Source: an uncultured Clostridium sp. (GTDB lineage Bacteria > Bacillota_A > Clostridia > TANB77 > CAG-508). Taken from it: a DNA stretch of 50,284 nucleotides. The notes beneath the pieces were generated by a model. The model ran no database searches. It saw only the letters and a program-made list of their open reading frames with translations, and had not been told where the DNA came from. Each line of letters begins with the position of its first letter. The stretch's first letter is position 1. The stretch spans positions 1-50,284 of the forward strand of contig CAOJZU010000012.1 in the NCBI GenBank assembly GCA_948466265.1. The letters are read 5' to 3'. Below, piece after piece: positions 10,585-21,086 of the stretch. The position numbers were made by a program, and so were the translations under genes.

Positions 10585-11497
10585 ATGAGTAATGAAAATG
10601 TGTCAAACACAAACATAAACTGGTATCCAGGCCACATGGCAAAAACAAAAAGAGAAATAGAAGAAAACATAAAACTAATTGACGTTGTTATAGAAATATT
10701 AGATGCAAGAATACCCATGTCTAGCCAAAACCCAGATATACAAAGCATCATCAAACACAAAAAGAAAATTATACTTTTAAATAAATGTGATTTGGCAGAC
10801 GAAAACGAAACAAAAAAGTGGCAAATATATTTCAAAAACCAAGGAATAAATTCAGTATTAATAAATGGAAATAATGGAAAAGGAACAGAGCAAGTCATAA
10901 AAAAAATAGAAGAAGTAATGGAAGAAGAAATGAAACGTGAAGCACAAAAAGGAAGAATTCGGAAAAATTATAAGAGCTTTAGTTCTGCGGAATTCCAAAC
11001 GTACGGTAAATCCTCTTTTATAAATAGAATAGCAAAAAAGAATTCATTAAAAGTCCGGAAACAAGCCAGGAGTAACAGTAAAGAAGCAATGGATTAGAAT
11101 TCGGAAAAAATATAGAGCTTTTGGATACTCCAGGTGTTCTTTGGCCAAAATTTGAAAGTGAAGAAGTAGGACTAAAACTTAGTTTTACTGGAACTATAAA
11201 AGATGAAATATTAGATAAAGAAGAAGTTACATTTTACTTAGTTAAATATTTACTAGAAAATCACTTAAATAATTTAGCTGAAAAATACAAATTAGACATT
11301 AATCAAATAAACACTAAATTAGAACAAAAAGATAAAAATGAAGTGATTTTAGAAATATTAGAAAATATAGGAAGAAACAGAGGATGTCTTGTTTCACGGA
11401 CGGAAAAGTAGATATGAAAAAAGTTTCTAATATTGTACTTACTGATTTTAGAGAAGCAAGAATTGGAAATATTACATTAGAAAAAGCAACAAACTAA
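10585..11497 (+). CDS. rbgA: ribosome biogenesis GTPase RbgA/YlqF (seven CGGN sites)
   Basis: RbgA is a circularly permuted GTPase needed for late 50S assembly. Removing the extra C at 10960, 10988, 11004, 11056, 11102, 11397 and 11401 gives about 301 aa. The N-terminus has WYPGHMAK. G4 is NKCD, G5 lies near VLING, the G1 P-loop is GIPNVGKSS and G3 is DTPG. Two sites supply both glycines of the G1 region (VL-G-IPNV-G-KSS), and 11397/11401 are two successive Gly codons, each with its own C. The ATG at 10585 is preferred for its GAAGGA site 8 bp upstream; an in-frame ATG lies at 10579. It heads an rbgA-mrnC-lepA cluster. Confidence 0.95.
10960..11105 (+). other. cluster of five CGGN recoding sites over the RbgA P-loop
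   Basis: In-frame CGG followed by a +1 shift to GGN at 10960, 10988, 11004, 11056 and 11102. Distances between the restored glycine codon and the next CGG are all multiples of three (27, 15, 51 and 45). Confidence 0.85.
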
Positions 11498-11515
11498 ACT
11501 TAAAAAGGAGTAAAA

Positions 11516-11893
11516 ATGGACGAAACACAAAAAAGAGTAAATGAACTATCACCACTAACTTGGGCATATATTGGAGACGCAGTATATGAATTATATATTA
11601 GAGAAAAACTTGTAAACGAAACAAAGCTAAAACCGCACAAGTTACATATAGAGAGCATAAAACATGTAAAAGCATCTGCACAAGCTGAAACATTAAGAAA
11701 AATAGAAGAAAGTCTAACAGACGAAGAAAAAGAAATTGTAAGGCGTGCAAGAAACACAAAAAATCATCATTTACCTAAAAATGCAAATGTAAATGACTAT
11801 ATGCATTCAACTGCGTTTGAAGGACTGATTGGATATTTATATTTAACAAAACAGGAAAAAAGGCTACAAGAAATTTTAAATAAAACTATATGA
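11516..11893 (+). CDS. mrnC: mini-ribonuclease III
   Basis: A 125-aa RNase III-like catalytic domain without a double-stranded RNA-binding domain, as in MrnC, which matures 23S rRNA in Bacillus. The signature LTWAYIGDAVYELYIRE holds the catalytic Asp, and the second acidic motif is near HSTAFEGLIGYLYL. An AAAGGAG ribosome site precedes ATG. It lies between rbgA and lepA with short gaps, so a ribosome-maturation operon is likely. No CGGN site; stop is TGA. Confidence 0.93.
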   Translation: MDETQKRVNELSPLTWAYIGDAVYELYIREKLVNETKLKPHKLHIESIKHVKASAQAETLRKIEESLTDEEKEIVRRARNTKNHHLPKNANVNDYMHSTAFEGLIGYLYLTKQEKRLQEILNKTI

Positions 11894-11906
11894 GGGAGAA
11901 TAAATC

Positions 11907-13724
11907 ATGCAAAGAAAACAAGATTATATTAGGAATTTTAGTATAATTGCACATATAGACCATGGTAAATCTACGCTTGCAGATAGATTAATTGAAATGA
12001 CAGGCGTACTTTCTAAAAGAGAAATGGAATCACAAGTTTTAGATAACATGGAACTAGAAAAAGAAAGAGGAATTACAATAAAGTCACAAGCAGTTAGAAT
12101 GAAATATAAGGCAAAAGACCGGAAATGAATATACCTTAAACTTAATAGATACACCAGGTCATGTAGACTTTAACTATGAAGTATCAAGAAGCCTAGCAGC
12201 ATGTGATGGTGCAATACTTGTTGTAGACGCGTCCCAAGGAGTAGAAGCACAAACACTTGCAAATGTATATCTGGCATTAGATAACGACCTAGAAATAATA
12301 CCAGTTATTAATAAGGTAGATCTTCCGAATGCAAGACCAGATGAAGTAAAAAAAGAAATAGAAGATATAATTGGACTAGACACAAAAGACGCTCCTTGTA
12401 TATCAGCAAAATCAGGCTTAAATGTAGAAGAAGTTTTAGAACAAATAGTAGAAAAAATACCTGCTCCTTCTGGAGATGAAAATGTTCCTACTAAATGTCT
12501 TATATTCGATTCTTACTACGATAATTATAAAGGTGCGATAGCACATGTAAGAGTTGTAGATGGAAGTGTGAAAGTAGGAGACGAAATACTACTTATGGCA
12601 GCAAATAAAATATTTACAGTTACAGAAGTTCGGATATTTTCAGCCACGGAACATATGAACCAGCAGAAGAGATTTCAGCTCGGAGAAGTTCGGATATATT
12701 GCAGCAAGTATAAAAAATCTATCAGATATACATGTAGGAGACACAATCACATTAAATGGTAACAGAGCAAAAGAAAAGCTTCCAGGATATAAAAAGGTAA
12801 ATCCAATGGTATATTGCGGACTATATCCAATGGACGGAAGTGACTATGAATTCTTAAAAGTAGCACTTGAAAAACTAAAACTAAATGATGCAGCTTTAGA
12901 ATATGAACCTGAGACATCTGCAGCATTAGGTTTTGGCTTTAGATGTGGCTTTTTAGGCTTGCTTCATTTAGAGATAATAGAAGAAAGACTAGATAGAGAA
13001 TTTGATTTAGGTTTAATTACAACATCTCCATCAGTTATATATAAAGTGCATAAAACAAATGGAGAAGTGGTAGATCTATATAACCCAACAGACCTTCCAT
13101 CACCTCAAGAAATATCATTTATAGAAGAGCCAGTTGTAAATGCAGAAATATTAACACCTAAAGATTATGTAGGTGGAATAATGGAAATATGCCAAAATAG
13201 ACGTGGAACATATATAGATATGAAATATTTAGATGCAAACAGAGTAACGCTTTGCTATGAATTACCATTAAATGAAATAATATATGACTTCTTTGATATT
13301 CTAAAATCAAAGACAAAGGGATATGCGTCTTTTGATTATGAATTTAAGGAATATAGAAGAGCAGATCTTGTAAAACTAGATATACATGTAAATGGAGAAG
13401 CGGTAGATGCCCTTTCATTTATAGTACACAAAGATAATAGTTATACAAGAGGAAAGAAAATGGTAGAAAAACTTAAAACATGTATACCAAAACAGTTATT
13501 TAGTATACCACTTCAAGCAGTAGTACGGAGGAAAAATAATTGCAAGAGAAACAATATCAGCAATGAGAAAAGATGTACTTGCAAAATGCTATGGTGGAGA
13601 CATATCAAGAAAGAAAAAATTACTTGAAAAACAGAAAAAGGGAAAGAAAAAGATGAGACAAATAGGGAATGTAGAAATGCCACAAGAAGCATTTTTAAGT
13701 GTTCTTAAACTAGACGAAGAGTAG
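11907..13724 (+). CDS. lepA: elongation factor 4 LepA (six CGGN sites)
   Basis: LepA (EF4) is a translational GTPase acting on the ribosome. Removing the extra C at 12120, 12631, 12647, 12681, 12691 and 13526 yields 603 aa, the usual length. G1 is [10 protein letters not shown]3 is DTPGHVDF and G4 is NKVD. The domain II to EF-G-like regions and the LepA C-terminal domain ([20 protein letters not shown]) are intact. Four sites lie within 64 nt, spelling [26 protein letters not shown]. The last is the first Gly of [11 protein letters not shown]. Other glycines in the same stretch (HVGDT, LNGNR) are normal. Confidence 0.96.
12631..12694 (+). other. four CGGA recoding sites within 64 nt of lepA
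   Basis: CGGA at 12631, 12647, 12681 and 12691. Each must be skipped by one base for LepA domain II to read through. Spacing between restored codons and the next CGG is 15, 33 and 9 nt. Confidence 0.88.
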
Positions 13725-13732
13725 GAGGATAT

Positions 13733-15375
13733 ATGAAACTAATCTATAATGATAAAGAATTTGAGATAAGCCAAGGTGAAAGTATAAAAGAAGTACTAAA
13801 GGATGAGATAGAAAATGAAAAAATGGAAATAATTACTTGTAATTTTAATAATGAAATAAAGAGTTTAGATTATAAACCAAATGAGAGTGGCAAAGTAGAG
13901 CTGTTAGATTTTACAAATACAGAAGGAAAAAGAGTATATGTAAGAGGAATAATGTACATAATGGCAATGGCAGTAGAAAAGCTTTATCCTAAAAGTTATC
14001 TTACAATAAACTATCAGTTAGACAATTCAATGTTTTGTACATTTGAAAATCTAGAAGTTACAAAAGAAGTATTAGATAATATAAAAGCAAGTATGGAAGA
14101 AATAGTTAAAGAGAATATACCTATAACAAAAGTCAAAATGACACCAGAAGCGGCAAAAAGATTTTATGAAAAAGAACAAAGCATAAGAGGTAAACTCCAG
14201 ATAAATACAGAAACAAAAGAGGCTATTTCTTTATATTATTGCAAAGACTACTATAACTATTTCTATGGAGTTATGCCAATTTCTACAGGATATATGAAAG
14301 TTTTTGATTTGGTACAATATAAAGATGGATATCTACTTAGATATCCTAGTAAAAAAGATCCAAATAGTTTGACAGAATTTAAAGATAACAGAAAGTTATC
14401 AGAAACGTTATCAAGATATGAAGAAATATATAGAGTACTAAAATTAAATACAATATATAGATTAAATAAAAGTGTTGAAAATGACAATGGAAGAGAAACG
14501 ATACTTTTATCAGAAGCATTACATGAAAAAAATATATCTGATATAGCAGACCAAATAGCAAAAAATAAAAAAGTTAAAATGATATTAATTGCAGGACCAT
14601 CTTCTTCAGGGAAAACAACATTTGCAAAAAGACTTGGCATACAACTTAAATTAAATGGAATAGAGCCTAAGACATTATCAGTAGATAATTATTTTGTAGA
14701 AAGAGAGCAAAATCCAGTAGACGAAAACCGGAGAATATGATTTTGAGTGTATAGAAGCAGTAGATTTAAAGTTATTTAATGAGCATATATTAAGATTACT
14801 TGCAGGTGAAGAAGTAGAAATACCAATATTTGATTTTGCTACAGGTCATAAGACATTCAATGGAACTAAAATGAAACTTCGGTGAAAATGAAGTGCTTGT
14901 TGTAGAAGGGATACACTGCTTAAATGATAAATTAACTGATGCAATTCCACGTGATAGGAAATTCAAAATCTATATTAGTGCACTTACAGTTTTAAATATA
15001 GACTACTATAATAGGATATCTACAACAGATACAAGAATTATAAGAAGAATAGTAAGAGATTATAAATATAGAAATTATTCAGCAAAAGAAACGATACAAA
15101 GATGGAAATCAATTAAAGCAGGAGAAAAGAAATATATTTATCCGTATCAAGAGGAAGCGGACGCAATGTTTAATACATCTATTGTATATGAACATGGAGT
15201 ATTAAAAAAATATGCACTTCCAATTTTAAATGAAATAAGTAAAGATGATCCAGAATATGCAGAAGCAAAAAGATTAATAACACTATTAAGTTATTTTAAA
15301 CCTATCGAAGAAGATTTTATACCAGAAAGTTCAATTTTACGTGAATTTATAGGTGGTAGTGTATTTAAGTATTAA
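13733..15375 (+). CDS. nucleoside kinase of the uridine kinase family with TGS domain
   Basis: A 546-aa protein after removing the extra C at 14729 and 14880. An N-terminal TGS-like region (about 1-60) and a ThrRS-like second domain (about 60-220) precede a P-loop kinase domain (GPSSSGKTTFAKRL at about 287-300) with a uridine kinase core (VVEGIHCLN, RIVRDYKYR). This is a common clostridial architecture; the substrate is probably a pyrimidine nucleoside but is not shown here. Sites are DEN-G-EYDF and MKL-G-ENEV, both between the P-loop and the second acidic motif. A GGAGG site precedes the start, 8 bp after lepA, so co-transcription is likely. Confidence 0.85.
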
Positions 15376-15389
15376 ATTTAGGAGGAATA

Positions 15390-15710
15390 ATGGCAGGAAA
15401 CTTTACTATAGTAGACGAAGAATTTATATGTGAAAACTGTGGAAATAAAGTTCAAAAACTTGGATATTCATGTAGAAACCATTGCCCTAATTGTTTACAT
15501 TCAAAGCATGTAGATATAAACCCAGGGGATAGAGAAGAAACATGCCATGGATTGTTAAAACCAGTAGATATAGAAATAAATCCAAAAAAAGGGTATGTAA
15601 TAGTGTTTAGATGTATTAAATGTGGTGAAATTAGGAAAAATAAAGTGGCGATTGATGACAATATGGATTTAATCTATGAAATAATTAGAAATAAAAGTAA
15701 AGGAGAGTAA
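15390..15710 (+). CDS. RNHCP domain zinc-ribbon protein
   Basis: A 106-aa protein with CENCG and CRNHCPNC in the first half and CIKCGE in the second, plus the sequence RNHCP that names the domain. Cysteine pairs suggest one or two zinc ribbons. The molecular function is not established. An AGGAGG site precedes ATG, 15 bp after the kinase gene. No CGGN site. Confidence 0.85.
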   Translation: MAGNFTIVDEEFICENCGNKVQKLGYSCRNHCPNCLHSKHVDINPGDREETCHGLLKPVDIEINPKKGYVIVFRCIKCGEIRKNKVAIDDNMDLIYEIIRNKSKGE

Positions 15711-15717
15711 GACTATT

Positions 15718-17333
15718 TTGAAAAACAAAGCCTTAAAATATGTAATTTTGTGTTTAGTAATTGGTCTTATTATATTTGCAATATATCATTTTTATAATAA
15801 AGATGAAAGTGTACGGAGACGACCCTTCAAATATTCAGCAAGACGACACATCAAATGAACCATCAAATTTGAGAATTCGGTATATCTAATTTAGATAATT
15901 TAAATCCTTTAATATCTAAAAACCAAACTATACAAGATGTATCAAAATTAATATATGAACCACTATTTAATGTAAGTGATAACTTTAGACTAGAAAAATC
16001 TCTTGCACTAGAATTTTCTAAAGCAGATAGTAAGTCATATTTTGTAAAATTAAGAGAAAATGTAAAATGGCATAATGGAGCAGACTTTTCAGCAGAAGAT
16101 GTAAAATATACAATTGAAACAATAAAAAGGTTAGGAGAAAGTTCTATTTATAGTGCAAATGTATCAAATATAGAAAATGTAGAAATTATAAATAATAACT
16201 TAGTAAAGATATATATAAATCAGGAAACTCCATTTTTTGAATACAATCTTACATTTCCTATAATAAGTTCTAATATGTTTGGAGCAAATACAGATATAAT
16301 GCAATCTGATAGAAATAATCTTCCTATGGGAACAGGGAAATATAAACTTCAATCAATTGATATAACTACTGGATTTGAATTAAAGGAGAATTTAGAGTGG
16401 TGGAATTCTGAAAATATAGATTTAAGAATAGACAATATAACTGTAAGAATATATGGAAATGTGTCAGAATTATATAATGCATATAAATTAGGTGGACTAG
16501 ATTTAATAACAAGTCAGAGCTTGAATGTAGAAGATAGTATAGGAACAGTAGGTTCAAATATAGAATCAAGATATGGAAGAAATTTTGATTATTTAGCACT
16601 AAATACAGTTAGCAATATCTTATCAAATAAAGAAGTAAGACAGGCTATAAATTATGCAATAAATAAAGAAGAAATTATAAATACTGTATATGGTGGAAAA
16701 TATATAGCATCAGATTTTCCACTTGGATATGGAAGCTATTTATATAATCGGAAATACATTTAATTATGAGTATAATCCTAATAGAGCAAAACAGATATTA
16801 GTAGATAATGAATGGGAATATGTTTGGGGAAATTGGCAAAAGAAGATAGAATATAATACAATAAAGCTTAAGATAAATTTAGTGGTGCAAGGAACAAATG
16901 AAAGCCGATTAAAAGTAGCAGAGATCATAAAGAAGAATTTAGAAGAAATAGGAATACCTATAACATTAACCAAGAGTACTGATGGAATATATGAAAATTA
17001 CTTGAAGAATAAAAATTATGATATTATACTTACTCGGTGTTACTGTACGGATTAAGTCCTAATTTGACAAGGTACTTTGGAGAAGGAAATCTTGCAAATT
17101 ATGAGAATAATGAAGTAAACAAAATACTACAAGAATTATATAATATATCTGATGAAAAAACATTTAAAGAAAAGTATGAAAAACTGCAAAATAAGTATGA
17201 ACAAGATAGACCATATATAGGATTATATTTTAATAGACAAGTATTAATACATGGGAAAAGTTTAAGTACAGTTGTAAGTAATAATTGGTATAATATTTTT
17301 TATGATATAGAAAATTGGAAAAGAAAAAATTAA
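15718..17333 (+). CDS. extracellular solute (peptide)-binding protein, family 5 (five CGGN sites)
   Basis: A 536-aa protein of the oligopeptide ABC-transporter binding family. Removing the extra C at 15814, 15878, 16749, 17035 and 17048 joins five reading-frame pieces. The start is TTG at 15718, after AAAGGAGAG. Residues 1-27 form a single hydrophobic anchor with no lipobox cysteine, which is unusual for this family. The SBP_bac_5 pattern is clear: LNPLISKNQTIQDVSKLIYE, VKWHNGADFSAEDVKYTIE and KEVRQAINYAINKEEI. Sites read SV-G-DDP, RI-G-ISN, YN-G-NTF, LT-G-VTV and TV-G-LSP. No permease genes adjoin it, so the ligand cannot be inferred. Confidence 0.85.
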
Positions 17334-17351
17334 AAAAATAATAAAAAAGTA

Positions 17352-17380
17352 TTGACTTCAAAAAATAATAAGCATATAAT
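17352..17380 (+). promoter_or_regulatory. promoter of recA
   Basis: TTGACT, a 17-bp spacer and TATAAT. I looked for a GAAC-N4-GTTC LexA box in the leader and saw none, so damage induction is not supported from sequence. Confidence 0.8.
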
Positions 17381-17453
17381 AGGAACATGAAACATACAAA
17401 CAAACGTTTACAATTTAAAATAATGAGATAGATAGAAAGGATGATTTAATAAA

Positions 17454-18530
17454 ATGGCAAAAGAAAACAATGAAAAGAAACAAGCCTTAGAAATGGCAAT
17501 GGGACAAATTGAAAAACAATTCGGAAAAGGTTCAGTTATGAAACTTGGAGAATTTAAAGCAATGAACGTAGAAGCAATTCCAACAGGAGCATTAGGACTA
17601 GATATAGCACTTGGAATAGGAGGAGTACCAAGAGGAAGAATTATAGAAATATATGGACCTGAAAGTTCAGGAAAAACAACTTTAGCATTACATATAATAG
17701 CAGAAGCACAAAAACAAAATGGTGAAGTTGCATTTATAGATGCGGAACACGCTTTAGACCCAGTATATGCAAAAAATCTTGGAGTAAATATAAATGAACT
17801 TGTTGTTGCACAACCAGATACAGGAGAGCAAGCACTTGAAATTACAGAATCACTTATTAGAAGTGGTGCATTAGATGTTATAGTAGTAGACTCTGTTGCA
17901 GCATTAGTTCCAAAGGCAGAAATAGATGGAGATATGGGAGACTCACATATGGGACTTCAAGCAAGACTTATGTCACAAGCTTTAAGAAAACTTGCAGGTG
18001 CAATAAATAAATCTAAAACAGTACTTATATTTATTAACCAATTAAGAGAGAAAATAGGAGTAATGTTTGGAAATCCTGAAACAACAACAGGAGGAAGAGC
18101 ACTTAAATTCTATGCATCAGTTAGAATGGATATAAGAAAAATAGAAAATATCAAGCAAGATGGAGAAGTAATAGGAACTAGAACAAGAGTAAAAGTAGTA
18201 AAAAATAAAGTTGCACCACCATTTAGAGAAGCAGAATTTGATATACTATATGGAAAAGGAATATCAAAAATAGGAAATATATTAGATATAGCAGTAAGTC
18301 TAGACATAATAGTAAAGAGTGGCTCATGGTTTAGCTATAAAGGTGAAAGAATTGGACAAGGTAGAGAAAATGTAAAAAAATATCTTGAAGACAACCCAGA
18401 TATAATGAAAGAAGTAGAAACAAAAGTAAGAGAAAATATGGAACAAGCCTTTGAAAACTCTTTAAATGAAGAAATAAAAGAAGACAAAGAAGCAAGCGAA
18501 GATAATGAATTCGCAGAAGTTGAGGAATAA
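17454..18530 (+). CDS. recA: recombinase RecA
   Basis: A 358-aa RecA with Walker [10 protein letters not shown], the Walker B region ([13 protein letters not shown]), the L1/L2 DNA-binding loops ([26 protein letters not shown]) and an acidic C-terminal tail. It drives strand exchange and LexA cleavage. It contains 33 glycine codons but no CGGN site, against seven sites in the 301-aa RbgA, so the sites are very unevenly spread. It is followed 4 bp later by recX. The two CGG trinucleotides present are out of frame (TTC GGA, GCG GAA). Confidence 0.98.
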   Translation: MAKENNEKKQALEMAMGQIEKQFGKGSVMKLGEFKAMNVEAIPTGALGLDIALGIGGVPRGRIIEIYGPESSGKTTLALHIIAEAQKQNGEVAFIDAEHALDPVYAKNLGVNINELVVAQPDTGEQALEITESLIRSGALDVIVVDSVAALVPKAEIDGDMGDSHMGLQARLMSQALRKLAGAINKSKTVLIFINQLREKIGVMFGNPETTTGGRALKFYASVRMDIRKIENIKQDGEVIGTRTRVKVVKNKVAPPFREAEFDILYGKGISKIGNILDIAVSLDIIVKSGSWFSYKGERIGQGRENVKKYLEDNPDIMKEVETKVRENMEQAFENSLNEEIKEDKEASEDNEFAEVEE

Positions 18531-18534
18531 TAAT

Positions 18535-18984
18535 ATGTACACACCTGAAGAGTTTGATGAAAATAAGACACAAGTTATGAAATATATCTTGTATAAAAAA
18601 AGAACAGAAAGTGAAGTTAGAACAAAATTTAATCAATCTATAGAAGAAAACATGCTTGAAGATATAATAGAATATGTAAAGACAGCAGAATACATAAATG
18701 ATAAAGAATATATAAAAAAACTTGTAAATGAATATATGAACTTAAAGACGATGTCAATTAGAGAAATAAAATCTAAACTACATTCAAAAGGGTTATATAT
18801 AGAAGATATAGAAGATTACTTATATGAAAATAAAGAAAAATTAGAAGAATTTGAATTAAATTCTGCAGAAAAACTTGTAAAAAAGAAAAAAGGAATGGAT
18901 AAAGAAAAACTAAAAATGTATCTAATTAATAAAGGATATGACTTAGATACTGTAAATAAACTTATAGAAAGTAATGAGGAATAA
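18535..18984 (+). CDS. recX: regulatory protein RecX
   Basis: A 149-aa all-helical protein made of three-helix RecX repeats (MKYILYKKRTESEVRTKF; SIREIKSKLHSKGLYIEDI; EKLKMYLINKGYDLDTV). RecX binds and limits RecA filaments. Its place 4 bp after recA fits. ATG at 18535 is chosen because an earlier in-frame start at 18505 would lie inside recA. Confidence 0.92.
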   Translation: MYTPEEFDENKTQVMKYILYKKRTESEVRTKFNQSIEENMLEDIIEYVKTAEYINDKEYIKKLVNEYMNLKTMSIREIKSKLHSKGLYIEDIEDYLYENKEKLEEFELNSAEKLVKKKKGMDKEKLKMYLINKGYDLDTVNKLIESNEE

Positions 18985-18989
18985 ACTAA

Positions 18990-19751
18990 GTGGAAAACGT
19001 ACTAACATTAGAAACAAAAAGTTTACAAATAAGAATAGAAAACTTTGAAGGACCACTAGATTTATTATGCCATCTAATAGATAAAAACAAGATGGATATA
19101 TATGAAATAAATCTAGACCAAATAACAGACCAATATCTAGACTACATAGACAAAATGAAAGAACAAAAATTGGGTGTAAGCAGTGAATTCTTAGTTATGG
19201 CATCAAGTTTAATTCTTATTAAATCAAAAGGATTACTTCCAAATCCAAATGACTCTGAAGAAGAGGAATTAACAGAGGAAGAATTAATAAGAAGAATTGT
19301 AGAATATAAGAGATATAAAGAGATTACAGCATCCTTAAAAGAATTATATAATACATATTCAGATACGATATTTAGAGTAGCAGAAAAAATAGAACTTCCA
19401 AAGCAGACTTTAGAAAAAACATATGAAAGCCAAATGATAGTTAATTTATATGAGGATATATTAGAAAAATTTAATGTTAAGGCTAATATAAATAGTAAAA
19501 ATATAGAAAAAATTGCAATTAGAGAAACATATACAGTAAGTAGTAAGGTAAAAGAGATTTTTAAAGCACTTCTTAAAAAACCTAGAATAGTATTTAATAA
19601 AATGTATACAGAAAATAGAGCTGAAACAGTAACTGCACTTACAGGACTTCTAGAATTATCTAGAAGGAAGAAAGTAAAAACCGAGCAGGAAGTACTATTT
19701 GGAGATATAATAGTAGAAAAAAGAAAAAAAGAAAATGCAGTAAATGTATAA
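18990..19751 (+). CDS. scpA: segregation and condensation protein ScpA
   Basis: A 253-aa kleisin with the N-terminal signature ENFEGPLDLLCHLI, a central coiled region, and a C-terminal winged-helix part (FKALLKKPRIVFNKMY, then LTGLLELSRRKKV). It bridges SMC heads in chromosome condensation. The start is GTG 5 bp after recX. The usual partner scpB is not next to it: a DUF2953 gene follows instead. No CGGN site. Confidence 0.93.
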   Translation: MENVLTLETKSLQIRIENFEGPLDLLCHLIDKNKMDIYEINLDQITDQYLDYIDKMKEQKLGVSSEFLVMASSLILIKSKGLLPNPNDSEEEELTEEELIRRIVEYKRYKEITASLKELYNTYSDTIFRVAEKIELPKQTLEKTYESQMIVNLYEDILEKFNVKANINSKNIEKIAIRETYTVSSKVKEIFKALLKKPRIVFNKMYTENRAETVTALTGLLELSRRKKVKTEQEVLFGDIIVEKRKKENAVNV

Positions 19752-19796
19752 AATTACAAAAAATGGTAAAACTAGTAACGAAAAGAGTTGAAAGTT

Positions 19797-20426
19797 ATGA
19801 AACTAGTTTTACTATTTTTTTGTGGAGTTTTAGCCACACTTGTAATTCTATTTTTGCTAATTCTTGTATCATCAATTAAGTTAAACATAAAAAAATGCTA
19901 TATATCAAATATATATAAAAATATAAAGAAAAAAGAATTAGATAAAGAGTTCCTAATTTACCTAGAATTTTATTTGCTTGGGATAATAAAAATAGCAAAA
20001 ATAAGAATTACAAAAGAGCTTATAGACAAATTGAATATAAAAGAAGAAGTTAATGATGTGGAAAAAGATATTAAAGTGATAAAAAGTATACATCCAGTAG
20101 AAATTATAAAAAAACTAAAAATAAGAGTACAAAAGATTAAATTATATTTGGAAATAGGAACAGATGATAGTGTATGGACAGCATATATTGTTGCGGTGAT
20201 ATCATCTATCATTGGAATAATACTTGGAGTAACTAACCCAAAAGTAAAAGAATTTCGCGTTTTGCCATTGTATAATTTTGGAAATTCTATAAAATTTAAC
20301 CTAAATTGTATAATTAATGTAAAAATAGTACATATTATTTATGTAATATATATTTTATTAAAAAGAAGGAGGAAGGACAATGGGGGAACATCCAATAGAA
20401 GGGCTTATGATTACAGCTATGAATAG
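19797..20426 (+). CDS. DUF2953 membrane protein
   Basis: A protein of about 209 aa with an N-terminal membrane helix (about 3-28), a basic cytoplasmic-type middle and a second hydrophobic segment (about 125-150). The end (FRVLPLYNFGNSIKFNLNC) matches the DUF2953 pattern, and the family is commonly paired with ytfJ in sporulating Firmicutes, as here. The gene overlaps ytfJ by 47 nt. An upstream TTG (19788) is possible, but the ATG at 19797 looks better. Confidence 0.7.
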   Translation: MKLVLLFFCGVLATLVILFLLILVSSIKLNIKKCYISNIYKNIKKKELDKEFLIYLEFYLLGIIKIAKIRITKELIDKLNIKEEVNDVEKDIKVIKSIHPVEIIKKLKIRVQKIKLYLEIGTDDSVWTAYIVAVISSIIGIILGVTNPKVKEFRVLPLYNFGNSIKFNLNCIINVKIVHIIYVIYILLKRRRKDNGGTSNRRAYDYSYE

Positions 20427-21021
20427 TATTCAAGACATGATAGATGTAAACACAATAATAGGAGAACCAATAGAAACTGCAAATAATACAGTAATAATTC
20501 CAATATCAAAAGTATCATTTGGTTTTGCGGCAGGTGGTAGTGAGTTTAAAGGAGAGACAGTAAATGAATACTCAAGAAAAGATGAGGAAGAGCAAGTACA
20601 ATACAGATTACCATTTGGTGGTGGAAGTGGTGCAGGTGTGAATATAAATCCAATTGCATTTTTAGTAGTACAAGCAGGTAATGTAAAATTACTTCCAGTA
20701 AACCATTCTTCAGCAGTAGACAAGTTACTAGACTATATGCCAGATGCAATAGATAAAGTAAATAATCTAATAAATAAGCAAATGCAAATAAAAAATGATG
20801 AAAAGGTAAGAAAACAAACAGTAAAGGAAGTTATTCAAAAAGAAAGTCCTACTAAAGAAAAAACAAAAGAAACAAAAACAGAAAAAGCAACAGTAACAAA
20901 AACGAAACCAAGAAGAGGAAGGGCAAGAAATACTGATACATTTGAATATGAATATAATGAAGTTCCAAATTCAGATGATATAATAATAAACATAGATGAT
21001 ACAGAAGACTTTGATGATTAA
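20380..21021 (+). CDS. ytfJ: GerW/YtfJ family sporulation protein
   Basis: A 213-aa protein. Residues 1-130 match the GerW family: HPIEGLM, a TVIIPISKVSFGFAAGGSEF-type core, then FGGGSGAGV and PIAFLV. In Bacillus, GerW is needed for lysozyme-type spore germination. The remaining 80 residues are a Lys/Glu/Thr-rich low-complexity tail ending in acidic repeats, not part of the family core. The AGGAGG site is strong. No CGGN site despite many glycine codons. Its presence hints at sporulation, but the family also occurs outside sporeformers. Confidence 0.88.
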   Translation: MGEHPIEGLMITAMNSIQDMIDVNTIIGEPIETANNTVIIPISKVSFGFAAGGSEFKGETVNEYSRKDEEEQVQYRLPFGGGSGAGVNINPIAFLVVQAGNVKLLPVNHSSAVDKLLDYMPDAIDKVNNLINKQMQIKNDEKVRKQTVKEVIQKESPTKEKTKETKTEKATVTKTKPRRGRARNTDTFEYEYNEVPNSDDIIINIDDTEDFDD

Positions 21022-21086
21022 ACAAGAATAATCTAATACTAATTAGAATATAATGTATAAACAAAGGACAAGATTCGGAGGAATAA

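Noticed and set aside
17381..17453. LexA box in the recA leader
   Set aside because: I looked for the Firmicute-type GAAC-N4-GTTC palindrome and found only partial half-sites.
21074..21082. CGGAGG upstream of the AI-2E family gene as a recoding site
   Set aside because: It lies before the start codon and is the ribosome-binding site; no frame is being read there.
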